Assembly: GCA_049509915.1 (NCBI GenBank)
Contig: JBEKZL010000248.1
Location: forward strand, 1 to 10,761
DNA length: 10,761 nucleotides
Direction: 5' to 3'
Source of the DNA: JBEKYD01 sp049509915
Lineage (GTDB): Bacteria; Acidobacteriota; Terriglobia; Bryobacterales; Bryobacteraceae
Shown here one piece after another: positions 1 to 7,275 of this stretch. Each line of letters begins with the position of its first letter. Within the stretch, counting starts at the first letter, position 1. Both the position numbers and the translations under genes were made by a program. The notes beneath the pieces were generated by a model, which was not told the DNA's origin, did no database searches, and saw only the letters and a list, made by a program, of their open reading frames with translations.

Positions 1-29
1 CGACCAACCCGGTTACCCAAGCTGGCCGC

Positions 30-43
30 TCGATAGCTATCGA
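30..43. repeat. 14-bp perfect palindrome
   Basis: TCGATAGCTATCGA is its own reverse complement. It overlaps a second possible hairpin in which TCGAAT (40-45) pairs with ATTCGA (59-64). It could be a dimeric regulator site or chance; nothing else here decides between them. Confidence 0.45.
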
Positions 44-63
44 ATCTAACCATCTACTATTCG

Positions 64-104
64 AGTGGGTCCTACCCCCACTGGTAATCTGCCCCTTTGG
101 GGCA
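64..104 (+). terminator. Two adjacent short hairpins, possible terminator of an upstream gene
   Basis: AGTGGG (64-69) pairs with CCCACT (77-82) across a 7-base loop. TGCCCC (90-95) pairs with GGGGCA (99-104) across a TTT loop. Both stems are GC-rich but no T-run follows either, so this is not a textbook intrinsic terminator. If a gene ends at 49, these would lie just downstream of it. This is inference from base pairing only. Confidence 0.25.
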
Positions 105-245
105 CACAGACGACATCTTGGCCTGGCGGATCTTTGTCGGGAGGAAGTACCAAATTGACTCCCGCTTGACTGGCACGCGGGAATACGTCATTGTAATTCG
201 GGGACCGGGATATTCCGCTGCGGCCCGGCCCTGAAGGGACGTGCG

Positions 246-707
246 ATGAGGATTCCCGGAGTGTTACAAAGTGTTTCGCCGATTCTATGGACTGTGGCGC
301 TTGCCTGCGCTCAGCCGCAGCCCGCACAGCCCTCGCCGGCAGCGGATTCGCTTCGGGACCGAATCGTGGCCCAGGAACGGGCGGGGTTGGACTCGCTGAA
401 GACTGGCGACCTGGCGGCGTTCGCCGCTTCCGCCGCCGAGGACGCCGTCTTTGTCGATGCTCACGGCCCCGCCACCAAAGCGGAGGTGCTCCAGCATACC
501 GCCGAGTTCCGGCTGCGGGATTACACCATGGACGACATCAAGTTCGTGCCGCTATCGGCGGACTCCGGTCTTATCGTTTATACTTTGACCGAAACCGGAA
601 CCAGCCACGGCAAGGAGTTTGCCGCCCGAGTTTACGTCTCCTCCGTGTGGCTCACGCGCGGCGGCAAATGGATGTGCGTTCTTAGTCAGGAAACCGCGGC
701 GAAGTAA
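246..707 (+). CDS. Secreted DUF4440 / SnoaL-like (NTF2-fold) protein
   Basis: This encodes 153 residues. Residues 1 to about 22 form a signal sequence with a hydrophobic stretch ending ALAC. The cysteine could make it a lipoprotein, but the lipobox is poor, so cleavage by ordinary signal peptidase is equally likely. A low-complexity Gln/Pro/Ala linker follows. The rest fits the DUF4440 pattern: a first helix (AGLDSLKTGDLAAF), a strand with DAVFVDAHGPATKAEVLQ, and a final strand with GGKWMCVLSQET. Members of this NTF2-like superfamily range from small hydrolase or isomerase domains to ligand-binding modules, so no reaction can be given. AAGGGA lies a few bases before the ATG and supports this start. 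The next gene begins two bases after the stop, so the pair is probably cotranscribed. Family assignment is fairly firm; the role is unknown. Confidence 0.82.
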   Translation: MRIPGVLQSVSPILWTVALACAQPQPAQPSPAADSLRDRIVAQERAGLDSLKTGDLAAFAASAAEDAVFVDAHGPATKAEVLQHTAEFRLRDYTMDDIKFVPLSADSGLIVYTLTETGTSHGKEFAARVYVSSVWLTRGGKWMCVLSQETAAK

Positions 708-709
708 GT

Positions 710-1600
710 GTGCCCGATCGATCGAGGAGGGGAATTCGCCGCGGCCTTGCCGTCGTTTTCAGCGGCTCGCTGGTTGGCCTTCTGCTGGGATTCAGCGGCG
801 CGGCGACGCCCGATTCCTTCCGCTTCGCGATTCTGGGCGATCGGACCGGAGAGGCTCAACCCGGCGTCTACGAGCAGGTGTGGAAGGAACTGGCGGCCGA
901 AAACCCGGCGTTCGTGGTCGGCGTGGGCGACACCATTCAGGGAATGAACGACCGAACCGCGGAGGAAGAATGGCGCCAGGTCGGCGGGGTTCTGGGTCCG
1001 TTCCGGCGGTTTCCGCTCTACCTCGCGGCTGGCAACCACGACATCTGGTCTCCGGCGTCCGAACTGTTATTTCAACGCTACGCGGCGCACCCGCCGCACT
1101 ACAGCTTCGATTACGGCCAGGCGCACTTCACCATCCTCGACAACAGCCGGTCCGATCAACTGGCGGACCGGGAACTCACCTTCCTCGAAGCCGACCTGAA
1201 AGCCCACGCCGCGCAACCGATGAAGATCGTCGTCTCCCACCGGCCGTCGTGGTTGGTTGACGTGGCGCTGGGCAACCCGAACTTCGCCTTGCACCAGCTT
1301 GCCCGCCGCTACGGTGTCCGCTATGTGATTGCCGGGCATGTTCACCAGATGCTGCGTCTCGAACTGGAAGGCGTCACCTATGTCTCAATGGCAAGTTCGG
1401 GCGGGCACCTGCGCTTATCCGAAGCCTACCGGAACGGCTGGTTCTTCGGGCACGCGCTGGTCGAAACCGGCGGGGGCAACGCCAACTTCGAGATCCGCGA
1501 AATCGCCCCGCCGCACGGCCGGGGCCGCGTCACGAAGCTGACCGACTGGGGCATGGCCGGCCTGACCGTGGGAAACCAGGAGCCGGCGCCAGCCAGGTAA
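710..1600 (+). CDS. Calcineurin-like metallophosphoesterase, exported
   Basis: This encodes 296 residues. An arginine-rich N-terminus (RSRRGIRRG) is followed by a hydrophobic segment at about residues 12-32, suggesting export or membrane anchoring. The metallophosphatase motifs are in order: ILGDRTG (D44), GVGD (73-74), GNHD (108-111), SH (H177) and GHVH (209-212). These bind a two-metal centre that hydrolyses phosphoesters. The first motif has D-R-T where many relatives have D-x-H, so one metal ligand differs; the GDRTG form occurs in bacterial branches of the family. The GTG start is the only sensible one in frame that retains the signal, but it lacks a strong ribosome binding site and lies two bases after the previous stop, which suggests coupling. 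The substrate cannot be told from sequence; the upstream DUF4440 protein gives no hint. Confidence 0.88.
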   Translation: MPDRSRRGIRRGLAVVFSGSLVGLLLGFSGAATPDSFRFAILGDRTGEAQPGVYEQVWKELAAENPAFVVGVGDTIQGMNDRTAEEEWRQVGGVLGPFRRFPLYLAAGNHDIWSPASELLFQRYAAHPPHYSFDYGQAHFTILDNSRSDQLADRELTFLEADLKAHAAQPMKIVVSHRPSWLVDVALGNPNFALHQLARRYGVRYVIAGHVHQMLRLELEGVTYVSMASSGGHLRLSEAYRNGWFFGHALVETGGGNANFEIREIAPPHGRGRVTKLTDWGMAGLTVGNQEPAPAR

Positions 1601-1635
1601 GTTTAGAAACAGAATGGTTTAACCGCCTTAATCTG

Positions 1636-1660
1636 GGATTGAATTTGATTTTTCAAATCC
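1636..1660. terminator. Weak hairpin between convergent genes
   Basis: GGATTGAA (1636-1643) can pair with TTC-A-AATCC (1652-1660, one bulged A) across an 8-base AT-rich loop. It sits in the 63-base gap between the stops of the phosphoesterase (plus) and the CpsB-like gene (minus), where a bidirectional terminator would be expected. The stem is mostly A/T with no long T-run, so confidence is low. Confidence 0.3.
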
Positions 1661-1663
1661 GGG

Positions 1664-2431
1664 CTATCTCCAGAACGCGAACCGGTTCTTCTTTCGAGGC
1701 GCGACTGCCGGCGATGCCGAACCCCACACCGGCTTGCCGGCAATTATCGCCGCGGGATTGCTGACCAGCAGCAGTTCGGCCGCTTCGTCCCCCATCTCCC
1801 TAGTCAGAAGTTCGCGAGCCAGGTCCAATCGCGGCGGCCGGTCTTCGGTATCATGGGCATCGCTCGCAACCACGTGTACCAGGCCCTTTCGCAGCAACGC
1901 CCACGCCGATTCCTGAGCGGCTCTTCCAAACCGGTCCGTCAGCGATTGCGCGGTCACCTGCAGCAGGCAGCCCGTTTGCGTCCAGCTTTCCAGGCGTTCA
2001 AAAGAGTTTTGCAAGATCGGGTTGCGTTCCGGGTGGGTGATCACGGGACAAATCTCGCGTGCCATGAATCGCCGGAAGATTTCCTCGCTGCTGGGCGGAA
2101 TCAGCATCTCGTCGAATTCCACCATCAAATAGCGGAGCCCGTTTATGGTGAACCGGGCGGGGTCCTGCAAAGCAAGCTGGATATTGTCGAAATTCAATCG
2201 AAAATCGCAGGCAGCGTGTATGCGCGGGGCTCCGCCGGTGGCCTCCGTCAGTTCGCGAATCCTCTCGTCCCGCACCACCGGATCGAATTTGTACTGCGCG
2301 TCGCAGTGTGGAGTCGCCACAATATCCGTGGTCCCGGTTTCGGCGGCGAGCCGCAACATCGCGATGCTCTCGTCCCGGCTTCTGGCTCCATCGTCCACAC
2401 CCCATATGACGTGGCTATGAATGTCGACCAT
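1664..2431 (-). CDS. CpsB/CapC (YwqE)-type tyrosine-protein phosphatase, PHP fold
   Basis: This encodes 255 residues, the usual length for the family. PHP-domain metal motifs are visible in order: D3-I-H5-S-H7, the DDG signature at 13-15, TPHCD (H42), VEFDE (E105), THPERN (H133) and ASDAHD (D191, H193). Together they describe the manganese-dependent phosphatase family that removes phosphate from the tyrosine-rich tail of bacterial BY-kinases. That activity controls capsule or exopolysaccharide polymerisation and export in the cytoplasm. The position often occupied by a glutamate after the central strand reads CDF (D76). The C-terminus is a basic/aromatic tail (PRKKNRFAFWR) beyond the core. 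No kinase, Wzx/Wzy or glycosyltransferase gene is in the window, so its partner lies elsewhere. It is transcribed alone, divergent from the lipoprotein gene. Only a weak CAGGG precedes the ATG. Confidence 0.88.
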   Translation of the reverse strand: MVDIHSHVIWGVDDGARSRDESIAMLRLAAETGTTDIVATPHCDAQYKFDPVVRDERIRELTEATGGAPRIHAACDFRLNFDNIQLALQDPARFTINGLRYLMVEFDEMLIPPSSEEIFRRFMAREICPVITHPERNPILQNSFERLESWTQTGCLLQVTAQSLTDRFGRAAQESAWALLRKGLVHVVASDAHDTEDRPPRLDLARELLTREMGDEAAELLLVSNPAAIIAGKPVWGSASPAVAPRKKNRFAFWR

Positions 2432-2556
2432 CCCTGATTCATTGTAAGAGGCCGCGGCGTGTAAGTGGTGACTTTCTACCCCTTGGGGTGCTCAACCGCG
2501 CCTGAACTGCGAGTCCCCCAAGTCGGTTAAGCACCGTGCCACAATATAAGGTTGTC

Positions 2557-3075
2557 ATGTGCCGCTTCCGATTCGCTCGCCACGCTTTGCTGGCCGCAGC
2601 CGTGTCGCTGTTGGCCGCTTGCACCGAGGATCAGCCTGCCCCGCTGTTGGTGCACACTTACGCCATGGGGGACCGCATCAATATCGGCCACCTCGTCTAC
2701 CAGGTCTTCGAAGCGCAGTGGAGGCCGGCGCTGGGGGAAGATAACGACCTCCGGGTGCCCCAGAACCGCTTTTTCATTCTGCGTCTCAGCGCCACCAACA
2801 GCGGCTCCGGCAACGAACTGGTTCCCAACATGACGCTGGAGGACGAAGCCGGAAACGCCTATCCGGAACTCAAGGACGGAAGCAAGGTACCGCTCTGGGT
2901 GGGCTATCTTCGCCAGGTGGCGCCCGCCGATTCCATTCAAGGCACGGTGGTGTTCGACGTGGCTCCCAAGCGCTACAAACTGCGCCTGTGGGATGAGGAG
3001 CACAACAATTCAGCCCTGGTGGAAATGCCACTGCAATTCGACGACCAGAACAAGGGCATTCCCACCCAGCAGTAA
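2557..3075 (+). CDS. Lipoprotein with DUF4352-like domain
   Basis: This encodes 172 residues from the ATG at 2557. I chose it over the in-frame GTG at 2536 because AAGG precedes it at a suitable distance and the signal then begins properly. Residues 1-21 are a type II signal with arginines (RFRFAR), a hydrophobic core and the lipobox LAAC; C22 would be lipidated. The body resembles DUF4352, an immunoglobulin-like beta-sandwich. It has an opening strand (NIGHLVYQVFEAQW), then RFFILRLSATNSGSG, then a strand with MTLEDEAGNAYPE, and a later strand with GTVVFDV. Such domains are typically extracellular or periplasmic and their partners are mostly unknown. The next gene starts 39 bases on in the same direction, so the two may share a transcript. 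The 125-base region upstream is shared with the divergent CpsB-like gene; TATAAG at 2545-2550 is a possible -10 without a clear -35. Confidence 0.75.
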   Translation: MCRFRFARHALLAAAVSLLAACTEDQPAPLLVHTYAMGDRINIGHLVYQVFEAQWRPALGEDNDLRVPQNRFFILRLSATNSGSGNELVPNMTLEDEAGNAYPELKDGSKVPLWVGYLRQVAPADSIQGTVVFDVAPKRYKLRLWDEEHNNSALVEMPLQFDDQNKGIPTQQ

Positions 3076-3114
3076 GCGGCCGGATCTCTCGAGCCGCTGC
3101 AATAGAATGGTTGC

Positions 3115-3981
3115 ATGGTCCCCCATCTGCTGCTCTACGCCGCCCTGGTGAACGATGTCCGTTCGCTGGTGGCGCGGCGGGACTTCGCCGCTGCCGAGCA
3201 CGCCGTGGCCGCCTATCGGGCATCGGGCGGTGCCACCACCGAATTGGCCGCGGCGATTTCCTGGATGGCCCGCGCGGCGCTGGATGCCCGCGACTACACC
3301 AGGGCCGATGCCTACGCCACCCAGGCGCGCCAGATGGCGGACGGGCTTCTGCCCACTCATTCTCTGGCCTCCGATTCCTGGCTCGCCACCGCCGTCGGCG
3401 CGTCGATAGAGGTCCGCTCACAAACGCTGGCGGCAACCGGCCGGCGCGGCCAGGCACTGGACTTCCTGAATGCCCAATTGGCACAGTTCGGCGCCACGGG
3501 TTTGCGTGAGCGAATCCAGAAGAACCTGAATCTGCTAACCCTGGTCGGCAAGCCGGCGCCGCCCGTTGAAGGCGTGCCCTCCAGCCAGTTGCGCGGCCAC
3601 CCGCTCCTGCTGTTTTTCTGGGCGCATTGGTGCCCCGATTGCAAAGCCGAAGCCGCCGCGCTGGCCAATATCCATCGCGCCTTCGCTCCCAAGGGTCTGC
3701 TGCTGGTGAGTCCCACCAAATTGTACGGATATATCGCTCGCGGCGAGGACGCGCCGCCGGCTACCGAAACCCGCTACATCTCCGAAGTCTGGCACAAGTA
3801 TTACTCGGCGCTGGAACCCTCCCCGACCCCGGTCAGCGCCGGCAACTTTATGGCTTACGGCGCCAGCACGACTCCCACCCTCGTCCTGGTAGATGCACAC
3901 GGCATCGTGCGCTACTATCATCCGGGCGCGCTGAATCAGAGCGAACTTGAAACCATGCTCGCCCAGGTCGTAGGAAAGTAG
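3115..3981 (+). CDS. Thioredoxin-fold (TlpA/redoxin-like) protein with helical N-terminal half
   Basis: This encodes 288 residues. Residues 1 to about 140 are alanine-rich helices with TPR-like spacing (DFAAAEHAVAAYRASGG, ARAALDARDYTRADAYATQA), plausibly a protein-binding repeat region. Residues 143-288 are a thioredoxin fold. It has the lead-in LVGKPAPP, a strand LLLFFWAHW, the redox motif WCPDC (C173, C176), the cis-proline TTPT (P254) and the strand TLVLVDAHGIVRYY. The CPDC pair fits a disulfide reductase or a thiol-disulfide exchange protein of the TlpA type. Relatives are usually periplasmic, but here the N-terminus has only about ten weakly hydrophobic residues and an in-frame TAG lies just upstream (3103-3105). 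A normal signal peptide therefore seems missing or much shortened. The 147 bases after the gene hold only a 5-bp stem (GTCCG/CGGAC, 4074-4090) before the convergent amidase. Confidence 0.8.
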   Translation: MVPHLLLYAALVNDVRSLVARRDFAAAEHAVAAYRASGGATTELAAAISWMARAALDARDYTRADAYATQARQMADGLLPTHSLASDSWLATAVGASIEVRSQTLAATGRRGQALDFLNAQLAQFGATGLRERIQKNLNLLTLVGKPAPPVEGVPSSQLRGHPLLLFFWAHWCPDCKAEAAALANIHRAFAPKGLLLVSPTKLYGYIARGEDAPPATETRYISEVWHKYYSALEPSPTPVSAGNFMAYGASTTPTLVLVDAHGIVRYYHPGALNQSELETMLAQVVGK

Positions 3982-4128
3982 CGCGCCAAGGGCCGCGACA
4001 CGTCTTTACGCTCGCACGTCTGAGTATGTCAGGAAATGGAAAAAGTTTATCGGCAGTACGCCTCCGGCTGGATGTCCGGCTCGTTCGGACTTCGGCGCCA
4101 GGGCGGCTCGCAACCCTGAGAAATGCGG

Positions 4129-5583
4129 CTAGCGTGTCACCGATTCGCCGGTCTGCGCGGCTGCTGTCTTCGACAGGACGGGCACTCTGGCATCAGGCTG
4201 GAGCGGAGGTTTGCGCGTGTGCCAATCGGTGGCTTGCTGGTAGGCATGCGCCAGCGACAGCACGTTCCCTTCGGCCAGGTTGGGACCGCTGATCTGCAGC
4301 CCGATCGGTAAGCCCGTTCTGGAAAAGCCGCAAGGCACGGTGATGGTGGGCAATCCGTAATCGTCGAGCGAGCGGGTGTTGCCAGGCTTGGGGTTGCGCG
4401 GACGGGCGTCGGCCACCCGGTCGAGTTCTTCCTCGACGGGCCAGGGCAGCTCGCGAATGGTGGGCGTGATCAGGAAATCGACATGCTGTTTTTGGAAGAC
4501 GGCCTCGTCCACGGTGCGCCGCACTAGGCGCAGGGCGCGCCATTGGCGGATATAATCCACGGCGCGGCCGGCGGTTGCCGAGGCCCCCAGGTCGGCGATG
4601 GTGAATTCGCTGCCCAGCATTTCGCGATAGGCGCCGCTTTCGCCACCGGCGCCGGTTTCGAGGATGGAAGGCAGCTCGACCTCCCGCGAGCCCGCGGTCA
4701 TTTTGCGGAGCTGGGCGATAGCTTCTTCCATGGCGCGGCCCACGTCGTCCTGAAGGCCATCGTAAAACTGCGGCGGAATGCCCAGGCGGAAGCGGGACAC
4801 GGCGGCGCCTATGGCTTTCGAATAATCCGGCACGGGATAGTCGATGCTCTGTACGTCGAGCGGGTCATAGCCGGCGATCGCCTGGAGCACCAGCGCGGCA
4901 TCTTCCACCGTGCGGGCGATGGGGCCGCAGTGATCGAGAGACCAGGTAAGTGGCACGATGCCGCGGATGCTGACACGCCCGTAAGTGGGCTTGAATCCGG
5001 TGACGCCGCACATGGCTGAAGGCGTGCGGATGGATCCGCCGGTATCGGTGCCGAGGGCGGCACAGCAGTTGTCCATGGCGACCGCGGCGGCGGACCCGCC
5101 CGACGATCCGCCGGCGATCAGCTCCAGGTTCCACGGGTTGCGAACCGGTCCGAAGTAACTCACCGCAGAGGTGGCTCCGGCGGCGAAGATATGCATATTG
5201 CACTTACCCACCACCACCGCGCCGGCGGCTTTCAGGCGGCGCGCAACCTCGGCGTCCTCGGCGGGAACATTGCCGGCCAGGGTGCGGCTGCCGGCGGTGG
5301 TGCGGACTCCGGCGGTATCGATATTGTCCTTGAGGCCGATGGGAATGCCGTGCAGCGGGCCGCGGAAATGCCCGGCAGCCTGCTCGTTTTCGAGCAGCCG
5401 GGCCTGGGCCAGCGCCTGCTCGCCGATGACGCTGATCCAGGCGTCGATCTTGGGGTTGTAAGTCTTGATCCGATCGAGACAGTCCTGAGTGAGTTCGACG
5501 GGAGAGAGCTTGCTGGCGTGAATGTGCTCCGACGCTTGCCTGAGAGTGAGCGCGGCCGGACCCGGTGGAGTCTGGTTCGGCAT
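4129..5583 (-). CDS. Amidase-signature family amidase, cytoplasmic paralogue with intact triad
   Basis: This encodes 484 residues. The frame continues open upstream to 5964, but that part overlaps the preceding amidase gene. The start at 5583 has GGAGG five bases upstream and gives a normal amidase N-terminus (LTLRQASEHIHASKLSPVELTQ). The amidase-signature triad is complete: Lys85 in GIPIGLKDNID, the cis-Ser at 160 in GGSSGGSAAAVA, and the nucleophile Ser184 in DTGGSIRTPSAMCG. The family hydrolyses amides through an acyl-enzyme; GatA and fatty-acid amide hydrolase are relatives. No GatB or GatC gene is nearby, so a tRNA amidotransferase role is not supported and the substrate is unknown. There is no signal peptide, so a cytoplasmic location is likely. 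The upstream amidase stop and this ATG are arranged TGA-T-ATG, implying translational coupling. It is clearly a paralogue of its neighbour and probably arose by tandem duplication. Confidence 0.9.
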   Translation of the reverse strand: MPNQTPPGPAALTLRQASEHIHASKLSPVELTQDCLDRIKTYNPKIDAWISVIGEQALAQARLLENEQAAGHFRGPLHGIPIGLKDNIDTAGVRTTAGSRTLAGNVPAEDAEVARRLKAAGAVVVGKCNMHIFAAGATSAVSYFGPVRNPWNLELIAGGSSGGSAAAVAMDNCCAALGTDTGGSIRTPSAMCGVTGFKPTYGRVSIRGIVPLTWSLDHCGPIARTVEDAALVLQAIAGYDPLDVQSIDYPVPDYSKAIGAAVSRFRLGIPPQFYDGLQDDVGRAMEEAIAQLRKMTAGSREVELPSILETGAGGESGAYREMLGSEFTIADLGASATAGRAVDYIRQWRALRLVRRTVDEAVFQKQHVDFLITPTIRELPWPVEEELDRVADARPRNPKPGNTRSLDDYGLPTITVPCGFSRTGLPIGLQISGPNLAEGNVLSLAHAYQQATDWHTRKPPLQPDARVPVLSKTAAAQTGESVTR

Positions 5584-5584
5584 A

Positions 5585-7165
5585 TCAGCCTCCGGTCTGT
5601 TCCGACGCGGCCTTGGATAGGGCCGGCACTTTGGTATCGGGCTCGAGCGGCGGGCGCCGGTTGTGCCAAGCGGTGGCTTGCTGGTAGGCGTGCGCCAGGG
5701 TGAGCACCTGGATTTCACCGAAACTCGGTCCGGCGATCTGGAGGCCGATGGGCAATCCGTCCTTGGAAAATCCGCAGGGCAAGGTGATGGCGGGCAACCC
5801 GTATGCGTTGAACGGGCGAGTGTTCCACTCCAGATCGAGCGGCACGCGGGCGCTCGTATTGCCTCTACCGCCGCCTTCGCCAGTTCCGCCGCCGCGGCCG
5901 GCGGTGGCGGCGGCAGTGAGTTCGTCTTCAATGGCGGGTGGCAGATGGCGCGCGGCCGGCGCAATCAGCAGGTCGACTTTTTGCTTCCCGAATACCTCGT
6001 CGTCCACGGTGCGGCGGACCAGTTCCAGGTTGCGCCAGCCGCGAATGTAATCCACCGCCCGGGCGGTCTCGGCCGCGGCGGCGGGGAATACACGCGCGGT
6101 GCTGGGCTCGAAGCCGCCTCCGTTGACGCCGTGCAGGTTCTCGTGAGCGGCGGCGATTTCGGCGCCCACGCCGGCATGCAGCAGGGAAGGGAGGGCAATT
6201 TCCCGCGACCCTTTGGTGAGCTTATCGAGCAGCGCGAGGGCATCTTCCACGGCCCGGGAGACTTCGTCGTCCAGGTGATCGTAGAACTCCACGGGAATGC
6301 CGAGGCGGAAGGGAGAAACGGGCGCGCCGATGGCGGCGGCGTAATCGGGAACCGGCCGATCGGCGCTATCGATATCGAGAACATCGTAGCCCGCGATCTG
6401 CTGGAGCAGCATGGCGGCGTCTTCGACGGTTCGGGCGACGGGGCCGCAATGGTCCAGCGACCAGGCCATGGGTACGATGCCTCGAAGGCTCACCCGGCCG
6501 TAGCTGGGTTTCAGCCCGACCACGCCGCAGTAAGCCGATGGGACGCGGATACCTCCGCCGGTATCGGTGCCTAGCGCGGCGAAACAATTCCCGAGGGCGA
6601 CGGCTACGGCCGAGCCGCCGGAGGGACCGCCGGCGACGCGCTCCGGATTATATGGGTTGCGCACCGGGCCCCAATAGCTGACGGCGGAAGTAGCGCCGGC
6701 ATCGAACTCGTGCATGTTCGACTTGCCGATCAGCACCACGCCCGCAGCTCTTAGGCGGCGGACCACCTCGGCGTCCTCGCCGGGAAAGCGGTATTCATAG
6801 ACCGCGCTGGCGGCGGTGGTGCGCGCGCCGGCGACGTCGATGGAGTCCTTGATGCCGATGGGAATGCCGTGCAGCGGACTGCGCAAGCGGCCGGCGGACT
6901 GTTCGCCGGCCAGCGTCCTGGCCTGCGCCATGGCGTTGTCACGCATCACTGTGATCCAGGCGCCGAGCTTGGGATTGTAAGTTTGAATACGATCGAGGCA
7001 GGCCTGGGTGAGATCGACGGGCGAGAGCTTTCCGGCGCGAATCCGCTCCGACGCCTGTTTGAGAGTGAGCGCGAACAACCCGGCGGAGGAATCGGTCCCG
7101 GCGAAGCCCGCCGCGGCGGCGGAGACACTTGCGGCCAGGAATTCACGCCGGGAAGAGGGTCGCAT
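5585..7165 (-). CDS. Amidase-signature family protein with Tat-like signal, both catalytic serines replaced
   Basis: This encodes 526 residues from the ATG at 7165. The frame stays open to 7282, but this start places SRREFLAASVSAAAAG at the N-terminus, a twin-arginine-type signal, so export is likely. The amidase fold is recognisable throughout: Lys106 in GIPIGIKDSID, the glycine-rich loop, CGVVGLKPSYGRVS, and the C-terminal GLPIGLQIAGP. The cis-Ser position is proline (GGPSGGS, P181; codon CCC). The nucleophile position is glycine (DTGGGIRVP, G205; codon GGT). Each change is one transition from a serine codon. Hydrolysis by the usual mechanism therefore looks impossible, so this may be a binding protein, a regulatory pseudoenzyme or an enzyme in decay. 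A glycine-rich insert (about 5858-5910) separates two conserved blocks and is absent from the downstream paralogue. The reading frame is otherwise intact. It is first in a coupled pair and divergent from padR. Confidence 0.85.
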   Translation of the reverse strand: MRPSSRREFLAASVSAAAAGFAGTDSSAGLFALTLKQASERIRAGKLSPVDLTQACLDRIQTYNPKLGAWITVMRDNAMAQARTLAGEQSAGRLRSPLHGIPIGIKDSIDVAGARTTAASAVYEYRFPGEDAEVVRRLRAAGVVLIGKSNMHEFDAGATSAVSYWGPVRNPYNPERVAGGPSGGSAVAVALGNCFAALGTDTGGGIRVPSAYCGVVGLKPSYGRVSLRGIVPMAWSLDHCGPVARTVEDAAMLLQQIAGYDVLDIDSADRPVPDYAAAIGAPVSPFRLGIPVEFYDHLDDEVSRAVEDALALLDKLTKGSREIALPSLLHAGVGAEIAAAHENLHGVNGGGFEPSTARVFPAAAAETARAVDYIRGWRNLELVRRTVDDEVFGKQKVDLLIAPAARHLPPAIEDELTAAATAGRGGGTGEGGGRGNTSARVPLDLEWNTRPFNAYGLPAITLPCGFSKDGLPIGLQIAGPSFGEIQVLTLAHAYQQATAWHNRRPPLEPDTKVPALSKAASEQTGG

Positions 7166-7275
7166 GAATTCTTTTACCGCGCGCGCGGCGGGCTTGTCAA
7201 ACGCCGTAGGGGTTCCCTGGCGGGGCAGGTCCACCTGCCACCGGAGTCCGGCCGCGAGGCCCGCTTGCCTTCCTA

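Larger units (their letters stand above)
1..245. other. Left-end non-coding stretch with small inverted repeats
   Basis: I see no convincing gene here. Two plus-strand frames run in from the window edge. One ends after 15 codons with TAA at 47-49 and reads like a protein tail (…SWPLDSYRI). The other is open for 51 codons to TGA at 156-158. Neither can be assigned, so an upstream gene ending near 49 is only a possibility. The stretch holds a 14-bp perfect palindrome (30-43), hairpins at 40-64, 64-82 and 90-104, and an inverted repeat TCCCGC/GCGGGA (160-165 and 177-182) around two TTGACT hexamers (155-160 and 166-171). The hexamers could be -35 elements for the gene at 246, with TGTAAT at 192-197 as a poorly spaced -10. 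AAGGGA at about 233-238 is a good ribosome binding site for that gene. Confidence 0.5.

Noticed and set aside
46..327. Minus-strand open frame of 93 codons at the left end
   Set aside because: It overlaps the DUF4440 gene antisense, has no recognisable motif and no ribosome binding site.
2478..2489. ACCCC-TT-GGGGT inverted repeat in the divergent gap as a terminator
   Set aside because: The two-base loop cannot form a normal hairpin, no T-run follows, and no gene ends there.
4129..5583. GatA subunit of the tRNA amidotransferase
   Set aside because: There is no GatB or GatC nearby, and a tandem paralogue is present, which fits a general amidase-signature hydrolase better.
5584..5964. N-terminal extension of the downstream amidase up to 5964
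   Set aside because: It overlaps the end of the upstream amidase in another frame, is proline/serine-rich with no family match, and the ATG at 5583 has a strong ribosome binding site.
5663..6574. Plus-strand open frame of 303 codons opposite the amidase
   Set aside because: It is the antisense shadow of a well-supported amidase gene in GC-rich DNA, with no recognisable domain.
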